Source of the DNA: Mactra quadrangularis
Lineage: Eukaryota > Mollusca > Bivalvia > Venerida > Mactridae
NCBI GenBank assembly: GCA_025267735.1
Contig: CM046307.1
Coordinates: 3,209,258-3,273,257 of the forward strand
DNA length: 64,000 bases
Direction of reading: 5' to 3'
In this document: piece after piece, positions 42,681-54,954 of the stretch
Layout: each line of letters begins with the position of its first letter
Position numbering within the stretch: position 1 is the first letter of the stretch
Position numbers and translations under genes: made by a program
The notes under the pieces: generated by a model
What the model saw: only the letters and a program-made list of their open reading frames with translations
Databases searched by the model: none
What the model was told of the DNA's origin: nothing

Positions 42681-44240
42681 GACGTATAAGTTCGAATCCT
42701 GGGATAGTCTGCTTAAGAAGAAATCTAGTAGTTGTATTAAGTAATCAAAATCACTGCATCTATCTTATGATGCGTTCGTCAGGATGACACCACTGTATTT
42801 AAGTTATACAGAACTATGAACTTATGAAACAAGTAAAAGAATATAATAAAAATATTAAGAACAAAGATCTAGTAAAACTAAGACTCAAGTTTAATATGTA
42901 ACTAAAAGATGTGACAAAGTTTAAGTATTTAAAATAATAAACAAGTTTCCAAAGTTATCAAATAATGCCAAAATAATATCAAATAACATCATCAAATAAA
43001 GACTAAATAAGATTATCTTAATGACAATAAAGCTAAATATGAGGCAAAATAACTTAAACTAAGTCTAATAACATGGTATGACAAAAATGAACTAAAACTA
43101 ACATAATAACCCAAAAATACTAAATATATACATAATATGTACAAAATAAGATGGTACTCAATATTTAATTAAAGCTACATAGTTCTTAAACTAAATATTA
43201 AATATCAAATGAGTCTGAGAGATCTTAGAAAAATATGACAGTCCCATGTAAACAATAGATCTAAAAATAGAATTCAAGATGGCTGCCAATTAACAGAAAA
43301 TAATCAAAAGTTCTTAATTAAACCAATTAAACCTAATTAAAACAATAATCTAAATAAAATTAAACTATACCTTTAACTTACTTAAACAATTGCTTAAAGT
43401 ACAAAAAAGCTCCAAAAATACTTAAGTATAAATATCAAAATTAATTAATTATTTACTAATTAATGCTAGAGAGAGATTTTTAGTTCCTTCCAATTCAAGT
43501 GCTAATCTCAGACTGAGGATTTTGGATTCTACACCTATATTTATAGCCTTAGACAGGACAGGTGCTGACCCCTAGTAATTATTCAAGGGAAGTAACTCTG
43601 CAGTAAACCCCTAAACAAAGAAAGTCTTCTTTGTTCTATATAAAAGGGAGCTAACTCTAACAAAATACCCTAATTACTAGTGGCTGTTCCATCAATGGGA
43701 ATAATGATACTTCTAACCCTTATTAAATGAACAATGATACAAAATACAAGTTATAATATAAGTATAAACCTAAAATATGAATATTCTGACATAGATATGA
43801 AGTTAATAAGTCAATAAAACAATTATGAAGTGATTTATAACAGTTACAGTGACTTTAAACAACAGTATGCAAATACCCCAAATAAAGGGTTGGGCCTAAA
43901 ACTCTGACCACTTAACAATAAGGTTAAGTAAGAAGTAAATAGTGGCTTGTTTGAGTCTGTATGACTCAAGAAGGCAAGTTAAAGTATTCAAAACTCTTAA
44001 TTACTATTATAAATACAAATACAACATATTACATTATGTTTTAAGCAACAAGTATATGAAATGGGCCTTTAATAGTTCACATAGAAGATTTGCTATGGAA
44101 ACATTAGATATTTACAAAGGGAAGTAATTCTGTCTAATTGCTAAAAATAGATCTAACTTAAAAGTTAACTTGTGCCCTTAATTATACAATATTTTAATTA
44201 TCATTTCTCAATTCATGACAACTATTATGTAATATTGCCT
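42681..44240. other. A-rich, strand-asymmetric block with TATA-like site
   Basis: About 1.5 kb with A-rich plus strand and few repeats. TATATAAAAG (43637-43646) followed by GGAGCTAAC is a textbook TATA box, but no ORF follows. A hairpin GCATC/GATGC with TCGTCAG lies at 42756-42782. It could be an untranslated part of a retroelement; I cannot name it. Confidence 0.3.
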
Positions 44241-44928
44241 AGCCTAAATCCAACTTTACAACAGGTGCAACATTTTTTATTTCTTTGAAACTACTGAAGG
44301 GATTCACTTGAAATTTCACACTTGTCTACAGGGTTACCATTGGAGGTCAAATACCAAGTTGCATAACTCTAGCATGAAATTTGACTGCTTGTTGCTGTTG
44401 TTTACAGGAATACCCTGAATAGTCAAGCACGCTGTCCGTTGACTGCTCTTGTTTATGAATTTTTATTAATAATCCAGTCATGGTCATGTCAAGTTACATT
44501 TAAGTATAACTTTCCTTTTATGAATCTGTATTTGTTAGATGCCACTTCTATTATACTATATTTAGCAATGTTAACATATTTCCTGCTAGTTACTGCGAAA
44601 AATTGTTTGTATGAAACATTGGAAACAAGATCCAAATATCTATAACTCTTGATGGTAACAATTATTGACAGTAATTTAAGTACCATAATTTATCATTTTA
44701 CTTGTTCAACTATTTCTGTATATTGTTAGAATGTATTGGCAGTTTTGATCAATTGTTCCTCATAAATAATTGGTACTGATATTGATATTTATGTCAGGAT
44801 ATTAAGTTTTCAATCTTATATTGTTTTGCAGTGTCAAATATCAAACATTAAGCTATCCATTTTAGCTTGACTTTAAGGTTGTGTTTCCATCATTCTGTAG
44901 CTGATGCTATTTAGTTCATATGAGCAGC

Positions 44929-45420
44929 CAATCTCTCATACAGAGTTGTCGATCCTTACAGTGATCTATATCTCTGTAAACGTCTCAGGTTTTACAAGAT
45001 TCTTGTAAAATTGTAATATAATTTAGATTTTGTATCGAAAGCGTAATTCGTCTTTTATATATATATTATCTTAAAGTTTTACGTGAAATAGAATTTTATT
45101 ATAGGCGAAATCCAATTTTTAAAGAGTTATATTTACAAGAACTATTTTCTTGTGAAATGTCTTCCTTTTCTTAGTAATTTGGCTTTTTTACTCATCCGCT
45201 AAAAATGTTAACAATAGTGCTAAGGGACTGTCAACAACAAGCCTTTGAACATCTACAAGACAAGAAAGGTGATCTGTTAGTTAGTTTGTCTGTCGCGTAT
45301 GGAAAAAATTCAAAAATTGTCACATGATCGTTTTAAACGATCACGTGTTTGGGACTACTTTCGAGACGTTAACAGAGATAGAGATCACTGTAAGGATCGA
45401 CAACTCTGTATGAGAGATTG
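44929..45420. mobile_element. 492-bp TIR element (MITE)
   Basis: Inverted ends of about 60 bp (CAATCTCTCATACAGAGTTG onward) match at all but two positions. Both terminate at CAATC. The centre is AT-rich with no ORF. No clear target duplication. Confidence 0.85.
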
Positions 45421-46982
45421 ATTAGTATTCTCAACTGGCTTCAATTGGACCATCTTGTATTGAATATGTTGACACTCAGAAAAGGGCCTGAAGGCAGAAA
45501 AAAGGGGCTAGGTGCATTAAAAAGTTGATGTTTCAAAGTAACTATTTCTGTGTAAGGTGGAACAAAGAGAGGCAGGGTGCTGCACCTTGCTATTTTGTGT
45601 AATATACCAGAGAAGTATTCAAATGATTTTTTTGAAAAATGTTGGAAAAGTATCCCACAATTAGTTTTTACAACTTATAAAGATTTCCCCTATTTTCACA
45701 ATTTGAAAAGCAAGGACTTTAGCAAGAAAATATGACATTTATATTGATTCTGACCTAATCAAGGTTATCCTATACCATAATTATACATTCATTTATTTTA
45801 AAATTATGGTAAGGTGAGTAACTTAGTGACACACAGCATCTCTTGTAACAATGTAATTGTCATTGATTGCCACTACTGATTTCAATGATAATGAAAATTG
45901 CCAGCTTTAGACTTACTGATTTATTCCATAGATTGTATATAATCTTTGTCCTTTTTGCTTTGCCTGGAAGATTGCTTTCACATTAGATTAGTTTTCTAAT
46001 GAAGCTGTTTGTAACATTAAATGATTGACTTTTTTGTATGGAATTGCCTTGGTTTAAGTCAAAGGTAAACAAAGTTTGTTTAACAAACTAGTTCACTTCA
46101 AAGCTTGGTATATTGTTCATTGAGTTGAGAGCCAATTAGGAAAAAGTTTTAATTATTGAAAATGTTAATTTATATGAGACTTGCTGTTTTACATGTTGTG
46201 ATAATTACACTTGTTCTTATATATGAATTGTCTACTTGATTTTAATTTGTGATACATAAGACCATGTCCACATAGAGTTGTACAGAATTTGAAAGGTAGA
46301 ATTTTTAAAATGCACAGGAAAGTTGAAGAACTCAGTTGAAACAGTCATTAGATTATGTATAATCAATGAACTATGTCAGGAATTCAAATATTTGGGGGTG
46401 CAGTACGAATGAAGTTTACCATTACAATGAAAAAATGTGAATAAAGAACTATAGAGTTTAATTCATGTTTGTTGCTTTTCAGCAATAATGAGTAATAAAC
46501 TTTGTTTGTATTGCCTGTGCAATGATGAAAAAAAACATACATTTGAGTTCCAAATTAGGTATTTTCTTCCTCTCCAATCTCTAGATAGCTTAAGACTACT
46601 TTAAATTAGTGTTGTTGTTTACAATTATAATACAATGTATCACCCACTAAAATCTTCTTACAACTTGAGCCTTTTTATTCAGAATCTATTCTAAATGCTA
46701 AACCCCTCATGCATATCATTTCTAGGCTGGGAATATGCAGTTGTAAGTTAAGAGGCAAAAAATTGCTTTTATGTTATTGGGTCATAAATCTGTTCCTTCT
46801 TTGTCATGAATGTTATAGTTCAGAGAATGTTTCAACAGCATCTTGACTGTAAATAATCCCATTGGCAAGAAAACTGCAGATATGTGCACATTTCTGTCCT
46901 ATAAATTATGTAAGACTTGGTTTATATTGTAATGTTAGGATTGTTTTTACAGAATACATTTAAACATTTTGTATATTTTCAG
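45421..46982. other. TMEM65 intron, non-coding
   Basis: No gene or repeat with a partner in the window is seen. Confidence 0.4.
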
Positions 46983-47025
46983 CTGCTGCACTTGGGAATT
47001 GGATCTCTGATTTGGCTGGAGTACA
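46983..47025 (+). CDS. TMEM65: TMEM65 exon 4 of window
   Basis: 43 bases between TATTTTCAG and GTATGT. With the split codon it encodes AAALGNWISDLAGV and CA of the next codon. Human: AAALGNLVSDLAG. The ALGN..SDLAG motif is invariant in the family. Entry phase 1, exit phase 2. Confidence 0.95.
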
Positions 47026-47221
47026 GTATGTATTAGTTTTATGTATAGTGTGTGTATGTACATTGTCACTGAAACTAACCAGAGATTCTTTTTTTGTCAG
47101 GAGTTTCTTAATGATTTATATCTCTACTATTTATAGAATTGCTGTGTGACTATCCTACTCAGTTGTTGTGTGTTGGCGCTTGTGTTGGTGTGGGTGTTTA
47201 ACACTAATCTGCTGAGTTCTT

Positions 47222-47518
47222 AGGCACAAAAAAATTCGGCTTATAGTTAGGCAAAACCCGGGCGGTTGGGTGTCCTAATTCCTTAACAATTGCATTAAAG
47301 TTTTTCTTTTCCATATATTTTTGCTATTTATTGTCAGATCTTTATGAAACTTTATACAATGATAACATACCATGTGATGAACAGAATTAGAAAGTAACCA
47401 CAACTCTACCTGGCTTTATTATGGACTATTTCCCTTTGTAATTTTTGCGTTAAAGTTTTTAAATCCTGCTTAAATGTGGTTTCCACATTACATTTTTTGT
47501 TATATTTTTGAAACCACA
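47222..47518 (+). repeat. 300-bp dispersed repeat, copy 1
   Basis: Aligns with 52330-52630 over TTTATTGTCAGATCTTTATG, ATAACATACCATGTGAT and CAGAATTAGAAAGTAACCAC. Same orientation. No coding. Confidence 0.8.
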
Positions 47519-47954
47519 TTAGTGATTATCTAAAAAAAATGTTAAATGATGTACATTTATAATTATGATTGGCCTGTATGAACAGCATCAGAAATAAATT
47601 TATCTGTGAATCAACAAATTTTTACATTTAAGATTGCAATATTTAAAATCATGCTAACATTGCTAGAGAAGATCTTGTATTTAAATTTCTAGTGGACCAC
47701 AAAATATCAATTTTAATTGTATTTATTGACATTGCACATGTATGTTTTATAATCTTTGGTTTTCTCAAAACACCTTTAGTATAAACCACAAGAATCTTCT
47801 ATTAGTAAACATTATAAAACTTCACAATTTAATATTTTAACATAACCATGATGTTACATGTATTGTGTCAGTAGGTCAGTCCAGAACTAGTCTTACTAAA
47901 TGTAAAACAATAATATTGTAGACAAGTTTGCACTGACCTATCAATCTAGTACAA

Positions 47955-48240
47955 ATCTAACCCAATAAAAAACTGTGGTCCAAACTGAGATTTGAACCTA
48001 CAACTTTTCGAGTCGTAAGCAGACACTACTACATTGCCAAGAAAGCTAGTTTGAAGGCAAGGGAGTACAAGCGCTATATTATACATGTACCTGTGCTAAA
48101 TAAGCCCCATCCATTACAGAATTCTTACTCAATTATCGGAGCTTAAATGTCTGTAGGACAATCTTAGGATGCAAGCACACAATGGGTTGTTTATGTTAGT
48201 TGCCATATGTAACCAGATAAAAATCCATGTATTACAATCC
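47955..48240 (-). mobile_element. Degenerate tRNA-derived SINE (family 2)
   Basis: The minus strand reads GGCAATGTAGTAGTGTCTGC (A-box-like) and GGTTCAAATCTC (B box) then CAGTTTGGACC. The downstream part is shared with 59990-60330. Confidence 0.55.
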
Positions 48241-48589
48241 AGGAAGTGATCCTTATCCAATACACAAATGTATTGATTGAGTAGTATATGTTCTCAAGCC
48301 TACTTGTTGAAATTAAAATCAAATTTTCACCAAATTCAATGAATATAATTCTCTTCATACATAACTTTACTAAAGTTATGAAACATGCATACATATACAT
48401 GTACTGATTATATTTTTATTATAATTCAGATAGAAGGTTGAACTATAAGATCAAAATTCTCATTTATATTGATTACATTATCTCTGTTATCATATTATAA
48501 ACGACTTATAATATAATGTTTACAACACTTGCCAAAATTAATTCATGGGAAAATATTGAAAAACATTAACTACAGGTTGGTCATGTTAA

Positions 48590-49130
48590 CATTGCGTAAA
48601 CATGTATAAATGTAGCCAGTTTCATTAAAATCTAATATCTAGGGGTGAAATACTAGTTTAAATGTTAGTTTAAACATATTTTTATTGTAATTATTGACAC
48701 ATAATCTTATTGTAGGAACTGTGGTCCAGTGGTAGGATGCATGCTTAGGGACCGAGAGGTACTGGGTTTGAACCCCACTAGTGGCACTGCTAATTTCCTT
48801 GAACAAGAAATTTACCTACAGTTGTTCCACACCACTCAGGTGTAAATGGGTGCTGTGAGGGATCACCTGCATGAGGTTGATTTCAATGATCAGGAGTTAT
48901 TGTACAAGATTGTGAAGTCTGTGAACATAAGCAGACTTTAAACTGCATTTTAACTTTATAAAATTTACAATGTTTATGTGCTTTTTTATATATAATAAAA
49001 GTTGAAATAGTCTGTTTAAATCAGTAAAATGATGTATGTGCATCCGCTCATTCACCTGTTGAGTGGGCAAGCCTATTGTTTAACATGTGTAAACATGCAT
49101 GGACAGCATGGTGTATTATACCATCTGTAC
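48590..49130 (+). repeat. Dispersed repeat, partner of 28740-29050, split by a SINE
   Basis: ACATTGCGTAAACATG and AATATCTAGGG match 28750-28810; GTCTGTTTAAATCAGTAAAA matches 28925-28950. The SINE at 48715-48962 sits between the two blocks, so it inserted later. Confidence 0.6.
48715..48962 (+). mobile_element. tRNA-derived SINE (family 1)
   Basis: Head GGAACTGTGGTCCAGTGGTA (A box) and GGGTTTGAACCCC (B box) with body GGCACTGCTAATTTCCTTGA. Same family as 49640-49914 (minus strand) and the fragment at 33394. Confidence 0.85.
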
Positions 49131-49251
49131 ATGATGATTTATCACAAGTAAAGATAACATCATGTTTGAGATATAAGATATGATACACTTTGCTTGTTGT
49201 AAACCATATGTAATAACAAATTTATATACACCTGTATTTCTTCCATACCTA

Positions 49252-49497
49252 TAGTCCGAGAGCTTGCAGGGTTTTAATTGTGGTATCGCGCCTAAAAGGT
49301 TTGATCAGTGATTCTGATGTAGTTTTGTCTGAGTAATTCTGAAGTAAATCTTTGAGCCCAGATTGTGAGAAAATGCCCACCTCATCAGTTTTAAGTCTTG
49401 CATTTTTTGAATTCCTCAGGCAAAACTATAATAAGAATCACTTATCAAACCTTGTGGGCCCAATACTGCAGTTGAAACCCAGCAAGCCCTTAGACTA
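49252..49497. mobile_element. 246-bp foldback element
   Basis: Arms of about 88-95 bases (TAGTCCGAGAGCTTGCAGGG and inverse) pair across a 62-base loop, with moderate divergence between arms. TA flanks are possible. No ORF. Confidence 0.8.
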
Positions 49498-49639
49498 CTA
49501 AGAAGAAATGTGTTGTTTACCCTCTAAATGTTTCCCCTTTTGCATCGCCCAAGCATTGTCATTGAAACTTGGATCAGGGTGCAAATGTTTATTTATGAAT
49601 GATATGTAAAAAAAAATGTAATTACATTTTATAGTCTAA

Positions 49640-49914
49640 GTTTCATGCTTAGGCACATTCACCGACTTCACTGGGCTACTGGTATCTATCTATCAATCTC
49701 CCTGGGGAGTCTTTTTACTCCGCTTATTAGTGCAGCCGACAAATTGGCGCAGCGGAATTATACCACCCTCGCAGGTAACCATTTACACCTGGGTAGAGTG
49801 AAGCAATCGCAGGTAAATTTCTTGCTCAAGGAAATTAGCAGTGCCCCTGGTGGGATTCGAACCCAGGACCTCTCGATCCCTAAGCGCGCGTCCTACCACT
49901 GGACCACTACTCCT
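49640..49914 (-). mobile_element. tRNA-derived SINE (family 1), reverse orientation
   Basis: The minus strand starts GTAGTGGTCCAGTGGTAGGA, has B box GGGTTCGAATCCC and GGGGCACTGCTAATTTCCTT, and ends with a longer 3' body than 48715. It is the best preserved copy. The 112-codon ORF across it (49645-49983, +) is an antisense shadow. Confidence 0.88.
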
Positions 49915-50206
49915 ACTTTTGATGACAAACCACATAGTTATCTACCTAGATGCATCTTTGTCATTCTATTAGTTATGAAATAAGAGCATCTTGAAATATA
50001 CCTGTAGGGGTAAGATAAAAAATGGCCAATGTTTGCCTGCGTTTCAACCAATAAAGAGATATGTTTTTCCATACTCAAATATAGATAAATTTTACTACAA
50101 ATTTGACAATTTTAAATACAATTTTGTATTCATATTAAAAATGTATATAATTTGAAACAATACTTTCAGTTAATCATGGTAATATTGTATCATTTATTTG
50201 TTACAG

Positions 50207-50312
50207 GACTGCTCATTATGTTGAAGTATTAACAAGTAAAGTTGGTGTAAAAGCTCCTGCATTGACTCCAGAGCAAGTTGATATGTCTTCTACAAGATGG
50301 TCGTCTAACTTC
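50207..50312 (+). CDS. TMEM65: TMEM65 exon 5 of window
   Basis: 106 bases between TTGTTACAG and GTAAGT. It completes Gln and encodes TAHYVEVLTSKVGVKAPALT then PEQVDMSSTRWSSNF. Human: GYVEALASRLGLSIPDLTPKQVDM. The LTP.QVDM motif is conserved; this is a hydrophilic loop between membrane blocks. Entry phase 2, exit phase 0. Confidence 0.95.
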
Positions 50313-51310
50313 GTAAGTTATGTTATATATTCCAACTAGAGTTGTATCCCTTTCTTTGTCATACCCGAATAATGACAGTAGTTGCTTACATCTGTATTAA
50401 ATAATGATATATTATTCAATGATTTATAACTATATAGAGGGAATATTTTGTAGATATTTAGAAGTTATGAAAATAAGAAAGACTCTGTATACAAAACTTA
50501 TTTTCTTAATACTAGTAATACCTTTGGTAGTATAAATATTGACGTATAAAGTGCTTGAAAAAGGCATCTGTTTGGAAGCTCTGTGAGGGGGTATATTTGG
50601 GGATTTTACCATTGAAATGTCTCTGTTTGGCAGGGATTTTATCAGGGATTTCCTTGGTCACCATTAAGAATGCAAATCTAAAATACTATTTAACTGGTTC
50701 CTACAAAACTTTTAAAGAAAGAAATATAGTAGTTTTGTGGTCAGTAAAACTGAACCAATAAAAAAGTCATACCTGCAGTGTTTTTAACTACTTGACCAAT
50801 GGTCATGTGGATTTAAGTTAAGCTCCACCCACCTCATTATAGAGTCTTAGAGAGTTTCAGATTAGTTAAGTATATAATATGATAGTATTAGAGAGTACAC
50901 GTTTTAACATCTTTAGATTAATAGATTATAGAAACTTTATTTGTGTGTTTTCCATTATTTTACCTTCAAGATATTCTTCCCATAGTATTGTTTGTTTTTT
51001 CTCAACTGTCAAAACATGACACGGTGAATGTATTTGTTAAAATTATTGTAGTTATAGTACACCCGTGAGTTTCCGAAAGTTTGTATTATGATTGAGTAAA
51101 GCTTCTTATGCCGTATGATATGTTTTAGTCAAGATATTTTTAATAACAATAATTAGGCCGCCAGTACAAAAACAATGCATTCAGTCACCGTTATATTAAT
51201 CAAGCTTTGACAATTGAGAAAAAACGAACAAAACCCAGTAATAATAAAAATATTACAATACCATTATTACCTGTATTAATTTATTAATTAAAAAATGTTG
51301 TATATTTCAG

Positions 51311-51442
51311 GGTAAAGCTATTGGCGTCTCAATTGGTTGTATACTAGGAATGATACCATTGTTATTTTATACTCCAAGAGATAAATCTGAGGATAATAAA
51401 GACAAAGAGAAAGACAATGAAAATGACGAGAAGCCATCTTGA
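51311..51442 (+). CDS. TMEM65: TMEM65 last exon
   Basis: From TATATTTCAG to the TGA at 51440-51442, 43 residues. GKAIGVSIGCILGMIPLLFY is the final membrane block (human GKAVGVTIGCILGMFPLIFF), followed by a charged Asp/Glu/Lys tail ending EKPS that is longer and more acidic than the human tail. It may face the matrix or the intermembrane space; orientation is not visible here. Confidence 0.96.
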   Translation, partial: GKAIGVSIGCILGMIPLLFYTPRDKSEDNKDKEKDNENDEKPS

Positions 51443-51635
51443 TGATGATTATATATATTTTAGATAATATTTAGTCAACTATTCCAAGTACCTGCTACAA
51501 TCCCCTGATGTAGGGTAGAACCAAGTCTATTTGATAGGGTAGACAGCTTCAACAAGGATATATACCATTTTTTCCTTAGGGTAGACAAATCATGAAACAG
51601 TCTATGCCAAAGATGTCAGTCAGCTGTTCTTAGCC

Positions 51636-51641
51636 AATAAA
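51636..51641 (+). terminator. TMEM65 poly(A) signal candidate
   Basis: AATAAA 194 bases after the stop, followed 20 bases later by TGTTTTTTTTGTATT (51661-51675), a U/GU-rich downstream element. Further AATAAA motifs occur later (about 51693, 51786), so alternative ends are possible. Confidence 0.6.
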
Positions 51642-51679
51642 ATTTGCTAAGGTCCGAAAATGTTTTTTTTGTATTACGT

Positions 51680-52329
51680 TGGACCCTGTGAATAATAAAT
51701 ATCAAATTCCCATATTGTAAAATTTTGATGCATATACAAATTTACCAAACATTTTGTATAGAAATGATTGCATACACCCTGATTTGAATAAATCATTAAA
51801 ATTTGGGACTTCTTATGTTGTGTCCTATGAACAGCTTTGTTTGATGTATGACACCAAAATGACAACTTTGTAATTATAATATTAACATTTAGACTAACAA
51901 GCTATTGTTTGGGCAGGCAGGCTTTTTAGTCATTACTGACCTGACTGACAGATTTAGAAGTCTTTGGCACAGACTGCAAAACCCCAAGGTAGACAACTTT
52001 TTCCCAGGGTAGACAACTCCCAGGGGTAGAACTTCTTCCAGGGTAGACAACTCTTGTTTGGTTATTGGTACAGTGGTGGTGATGTTGTTTTTGTTAATTG
52101 TTTGGTGATTTGTTTAGAAAGGTTTAATGTTTAGGGTTATTATTATATGTTAGGGATTTTTTATACTCAACTGTTTTATATTAGCTTTTTTATAATTAAA
52201 TTTTAACTAATTGTCTAACTTGCACTTTGATAATGTATACATGCATTGATTACTTAGCCATATTAATGGTGCTTTTATAACAAGCTATGGCATTATTATT
52301 GTTTTTTTCTTGCCTGTTTTGATCTTTAT
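51680..52329. other. Downstream of TMEM65, non-coding
   Basis: A motif GGTAGACAACT recurs at about 51990-52045 (three times), with related GGTAGACA near 51538 and 51580. It looks like a short tandem-derived patch. No gene. Confidence 0.4.
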
Positions 52330-52630
52330 TATTGGCGGGATTTTTCGGCGAAAAAATCTGGCTAATAGTTTGGCAAAACATGGTCGGGTGAGCGGTCGGG
52401 TGTCTGGTGTCGTTAACAATTGCGTTAAAGTTTTTTTTTTTCATATATTTCTACCATTTATTGTCAGATCTTTATGAAACTTCATACTATGATAACATAC
52501 CATGTGATAAACAGAATTAGAAAGTAACCACAACTCTACCTGCCTTTATTATGGATTATTTCCCTTAGTAATTTTTGCGTTAAAGTTATTCAATTCGGCT
52601 TGATGTGGTTTCCACATAACATTTCTTATA
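52330..52630 (+). repeat. 300-bp dispersed repeat, copy 2
   Basis: Partner of 47222-47518 with roughly 85-90% similarity by eye, same orientation, including the TTTGCGTTAAAGTT and GTGGTTTCCACAT ends. Confidence 0.8.
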
Positions 52631-53220
52631 GATATTATTGCATGGATAAAAAATTCAAACTGATTTGATAGAAGTTAAGTCATTGCTTTAAATTTTCTCT
52701 AGTTATGTTATATAGTAAAAGGCAAAAATGATTTGTTCGGACAACCACTTTCATATCCTAATTTCGTAGACTGTATTTGTTTTATTTAGTTATTAGCCAA
52801 AGTATCCAATCATTTTATTAAATTGAATGTGTAAATTCCCAGGCTTGGGTTGAGTTGGCTATGGATATGAATAAGTTTATTGAAAGACAGGAGATCAGAG
52901 GTTGGCATGATGTCTGTTTATAGAACTTTAAAGATAATAAAATTATTTTAAGAGTTATGTTTTTAAGGTTTGTTAAAGCTATTTTACTGACACTGGTAGT
53001 ATAACCATATTCATTGGAAGTCTTTGAATAAAGTAAAGTATTTATTCCGACAGTTTCCATGTTTATGTTGTAGTGTTTATTTGTTTTGTTATTTTGTATT
53101 TGTTAGACATTTTATATTTTGTTCATTTTTTTTGTTAATTTCTCAATAATACATTGTGTTCAATTGCAGCAAGTATAATAATTTATGTTAGAATTATTAT
53201 CTTTATGTCCTTTGTTCATA

Positions 53221-53406
53221 CAGTAAAACTCGGTTATAACATACTCGCTGGGCCAAAGAAAAAAGGTATGTTATAACCGAGGTATGTTATATCCATATAG
53301 CATACTAAGTATGTTACATACAAAATATGAAGAATGGGCCAGGAAAAATGGTATGTTGTAACCGAGTGTATGTTATAACCGAGTATGTTATAACCAAGTT
53401 TTACTG
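53221..53406. mobile_element. 186-bp Tc1/mariner-type MITE
   Basis: Ends CAGTAAAACTCGGTTATAAC and the inverse, flanked by TA at 53219-53220 and 53407-53408. The inner GGTATGTTATAACCGAG motif is repeated several times. Non-autonomous. Confidence 0.88.
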
Positions 53407-53429
53407 TATTTTTATACTTTTCATATATT

Positions 53430-53499
53430 GGTTTAGCGCAAAATGGTCGTAACTTACTCTCTTTCTTAACTTAAATTACAACTGTTTTGCACTAAACCC
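53430..53499. repeat. 70-bp GGGTTTAGCGCAAAA palindrome, copy 1
   Basis: GGTTTAGCGCAAAATGGTCG at the left and AACTGTTTTGCACTAAACCC at the right are inverted. Relatives lie at 55585-55661 and 57349-57422. Confidence 0.8.
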
Positions 53500-54954
53500 G
53501 TGACATTCAGTTATGTTAACACAATCTTGAAATGATAATTTAAATTTTTTTAAGAAAGTTATTTATGTTTTAAGGTCTATTGCATTTTAAAAACTAACTG
53601 TTACTTTAAATACTATAGACTAAAAGAGAGTTGTTTGAAATATTGTATACAAGCATAAATCTTAGTTGTTTGACAAAAAGACTTGCAGATGACCAAAATG
53701 AACTTTGATTGATATTAAGTACATTTACTATTATTTGATATTTAGAAACATTTCCGAACTTTTGCCCTTAGTTTTGTTGTCAATTTTTGCTATGTAGATT
53801 ATTATGGCTGATTTTATTAAGTACATTGTATTTTTATTTTTGTTTTAGTTGTTTTCTATGTTAGTCATGTTTTGTTATATTAACTGTTAAAATTGCAATA
53901 TACTTAAAGTATTGAATTCTGTTTATCCTGTTTCATAATTACCTTGTTTATGTTTGATACAAATTTCACAAATTATTTTTATTATGATAAGATTCACTTT
54001 CTCATATTAATTTCATATTTATGTTAATGGAAAAACACCAAAATAGGTTTACAGAAAATATTGTATATTTTCTGAACATTGCTGCGTTAAAGTAGCAATT
54101 TAATTATTCAAATACATTATTCAAGTACATGTACATGTAGTATCAAAATTTATGTTTATAATTCGGACACCAAAGAACCAAATTAGCCTGTTTAAGCTGG
54201 ATTTGATAGATTTTATTTTTGGAAAGTTTTCTCCAAAACATGGCCCTTTTTCACACACCTTGCCATTCAAAAGATATTTTGGGGGTCCCAGAGGGGGTGG
54301 GAAGTGGTTCCCTCTGTTGCTGGGCTTAGAAGGTATGCAGCCACCCCCCTCATTACCAGAAATAATAGATTTACTAAGTGCAGACAAATAGTGCAGTTTG
54401 GTGCTAAATAAATCTGAGCCTTAATGTTATGCTCAAATTGCAATGAGGTGACAAAAAGGTCAATTTTCAAGTCAAGAGCTCATTATGAGTAAAGGAAAAG
54501 TGTGAAAATAATTAATCTCTTCCAAGTGCATTTTTGCTCTAATGAAGTTGTTTTTATCATAATTGAATATATTTTGTGAAACATGTGTTAAATACAAGCT
54601 ACATTTGTATCAAATCATTATGGTGCTGATAATTTGGTTCATGGACCTAACATGGACAGATTTTAAATCCATGTTTTTTTGTTATTCTTTCTTAGTTTTA
54701 CTAACTTTGAAACCCAAACTTTTAACATTTTTCTTTAAATGTCTGAAATTGTTTAATTTGAATTGGAAAGAACAAGTCATTGCCTTTTTTTTTCAAGAAC
54801 ATAAGTACATGTTTTAGCCTGATTCATGTTAATATGTATTAGCAGGCATAATAATGCCATGGTTTGAATACAATTGTCATGTATATGAAATAAGTTAATT
54901 TTACTGGTCAGAATCTATTTTCATAACGGTGGGCTTTTAACTAATACAGGGCTG
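53500..54954. other. Intergenic, non-coding
   Basis: No supported gene. ORFs at 54121-54470 on both strands and 54563-54817 overlap each other and show no known domain. Confidence 0.4.

Noticed and set aside
42752..42790. Second hammerhead-like motif on the minus strand (CTGACGA plus GCATC/GATGC stem)
   Set aside because: The GAAA core strand is missing after the stem (AGTGA instead) and no cleavage triplet or stem I partner is found.
49645..49983. 112-codon plus-strand ORF
   Set aside because: Antisense translation of a tRNA-derived SINE, including its B box.
54121..54470. Overlapping ORFs on both strands with Pro/Gly-rich peptides
   Set aside because: Mutually overlapping, no domain, no splice context; a GC-richer patch of intergenic DNA.
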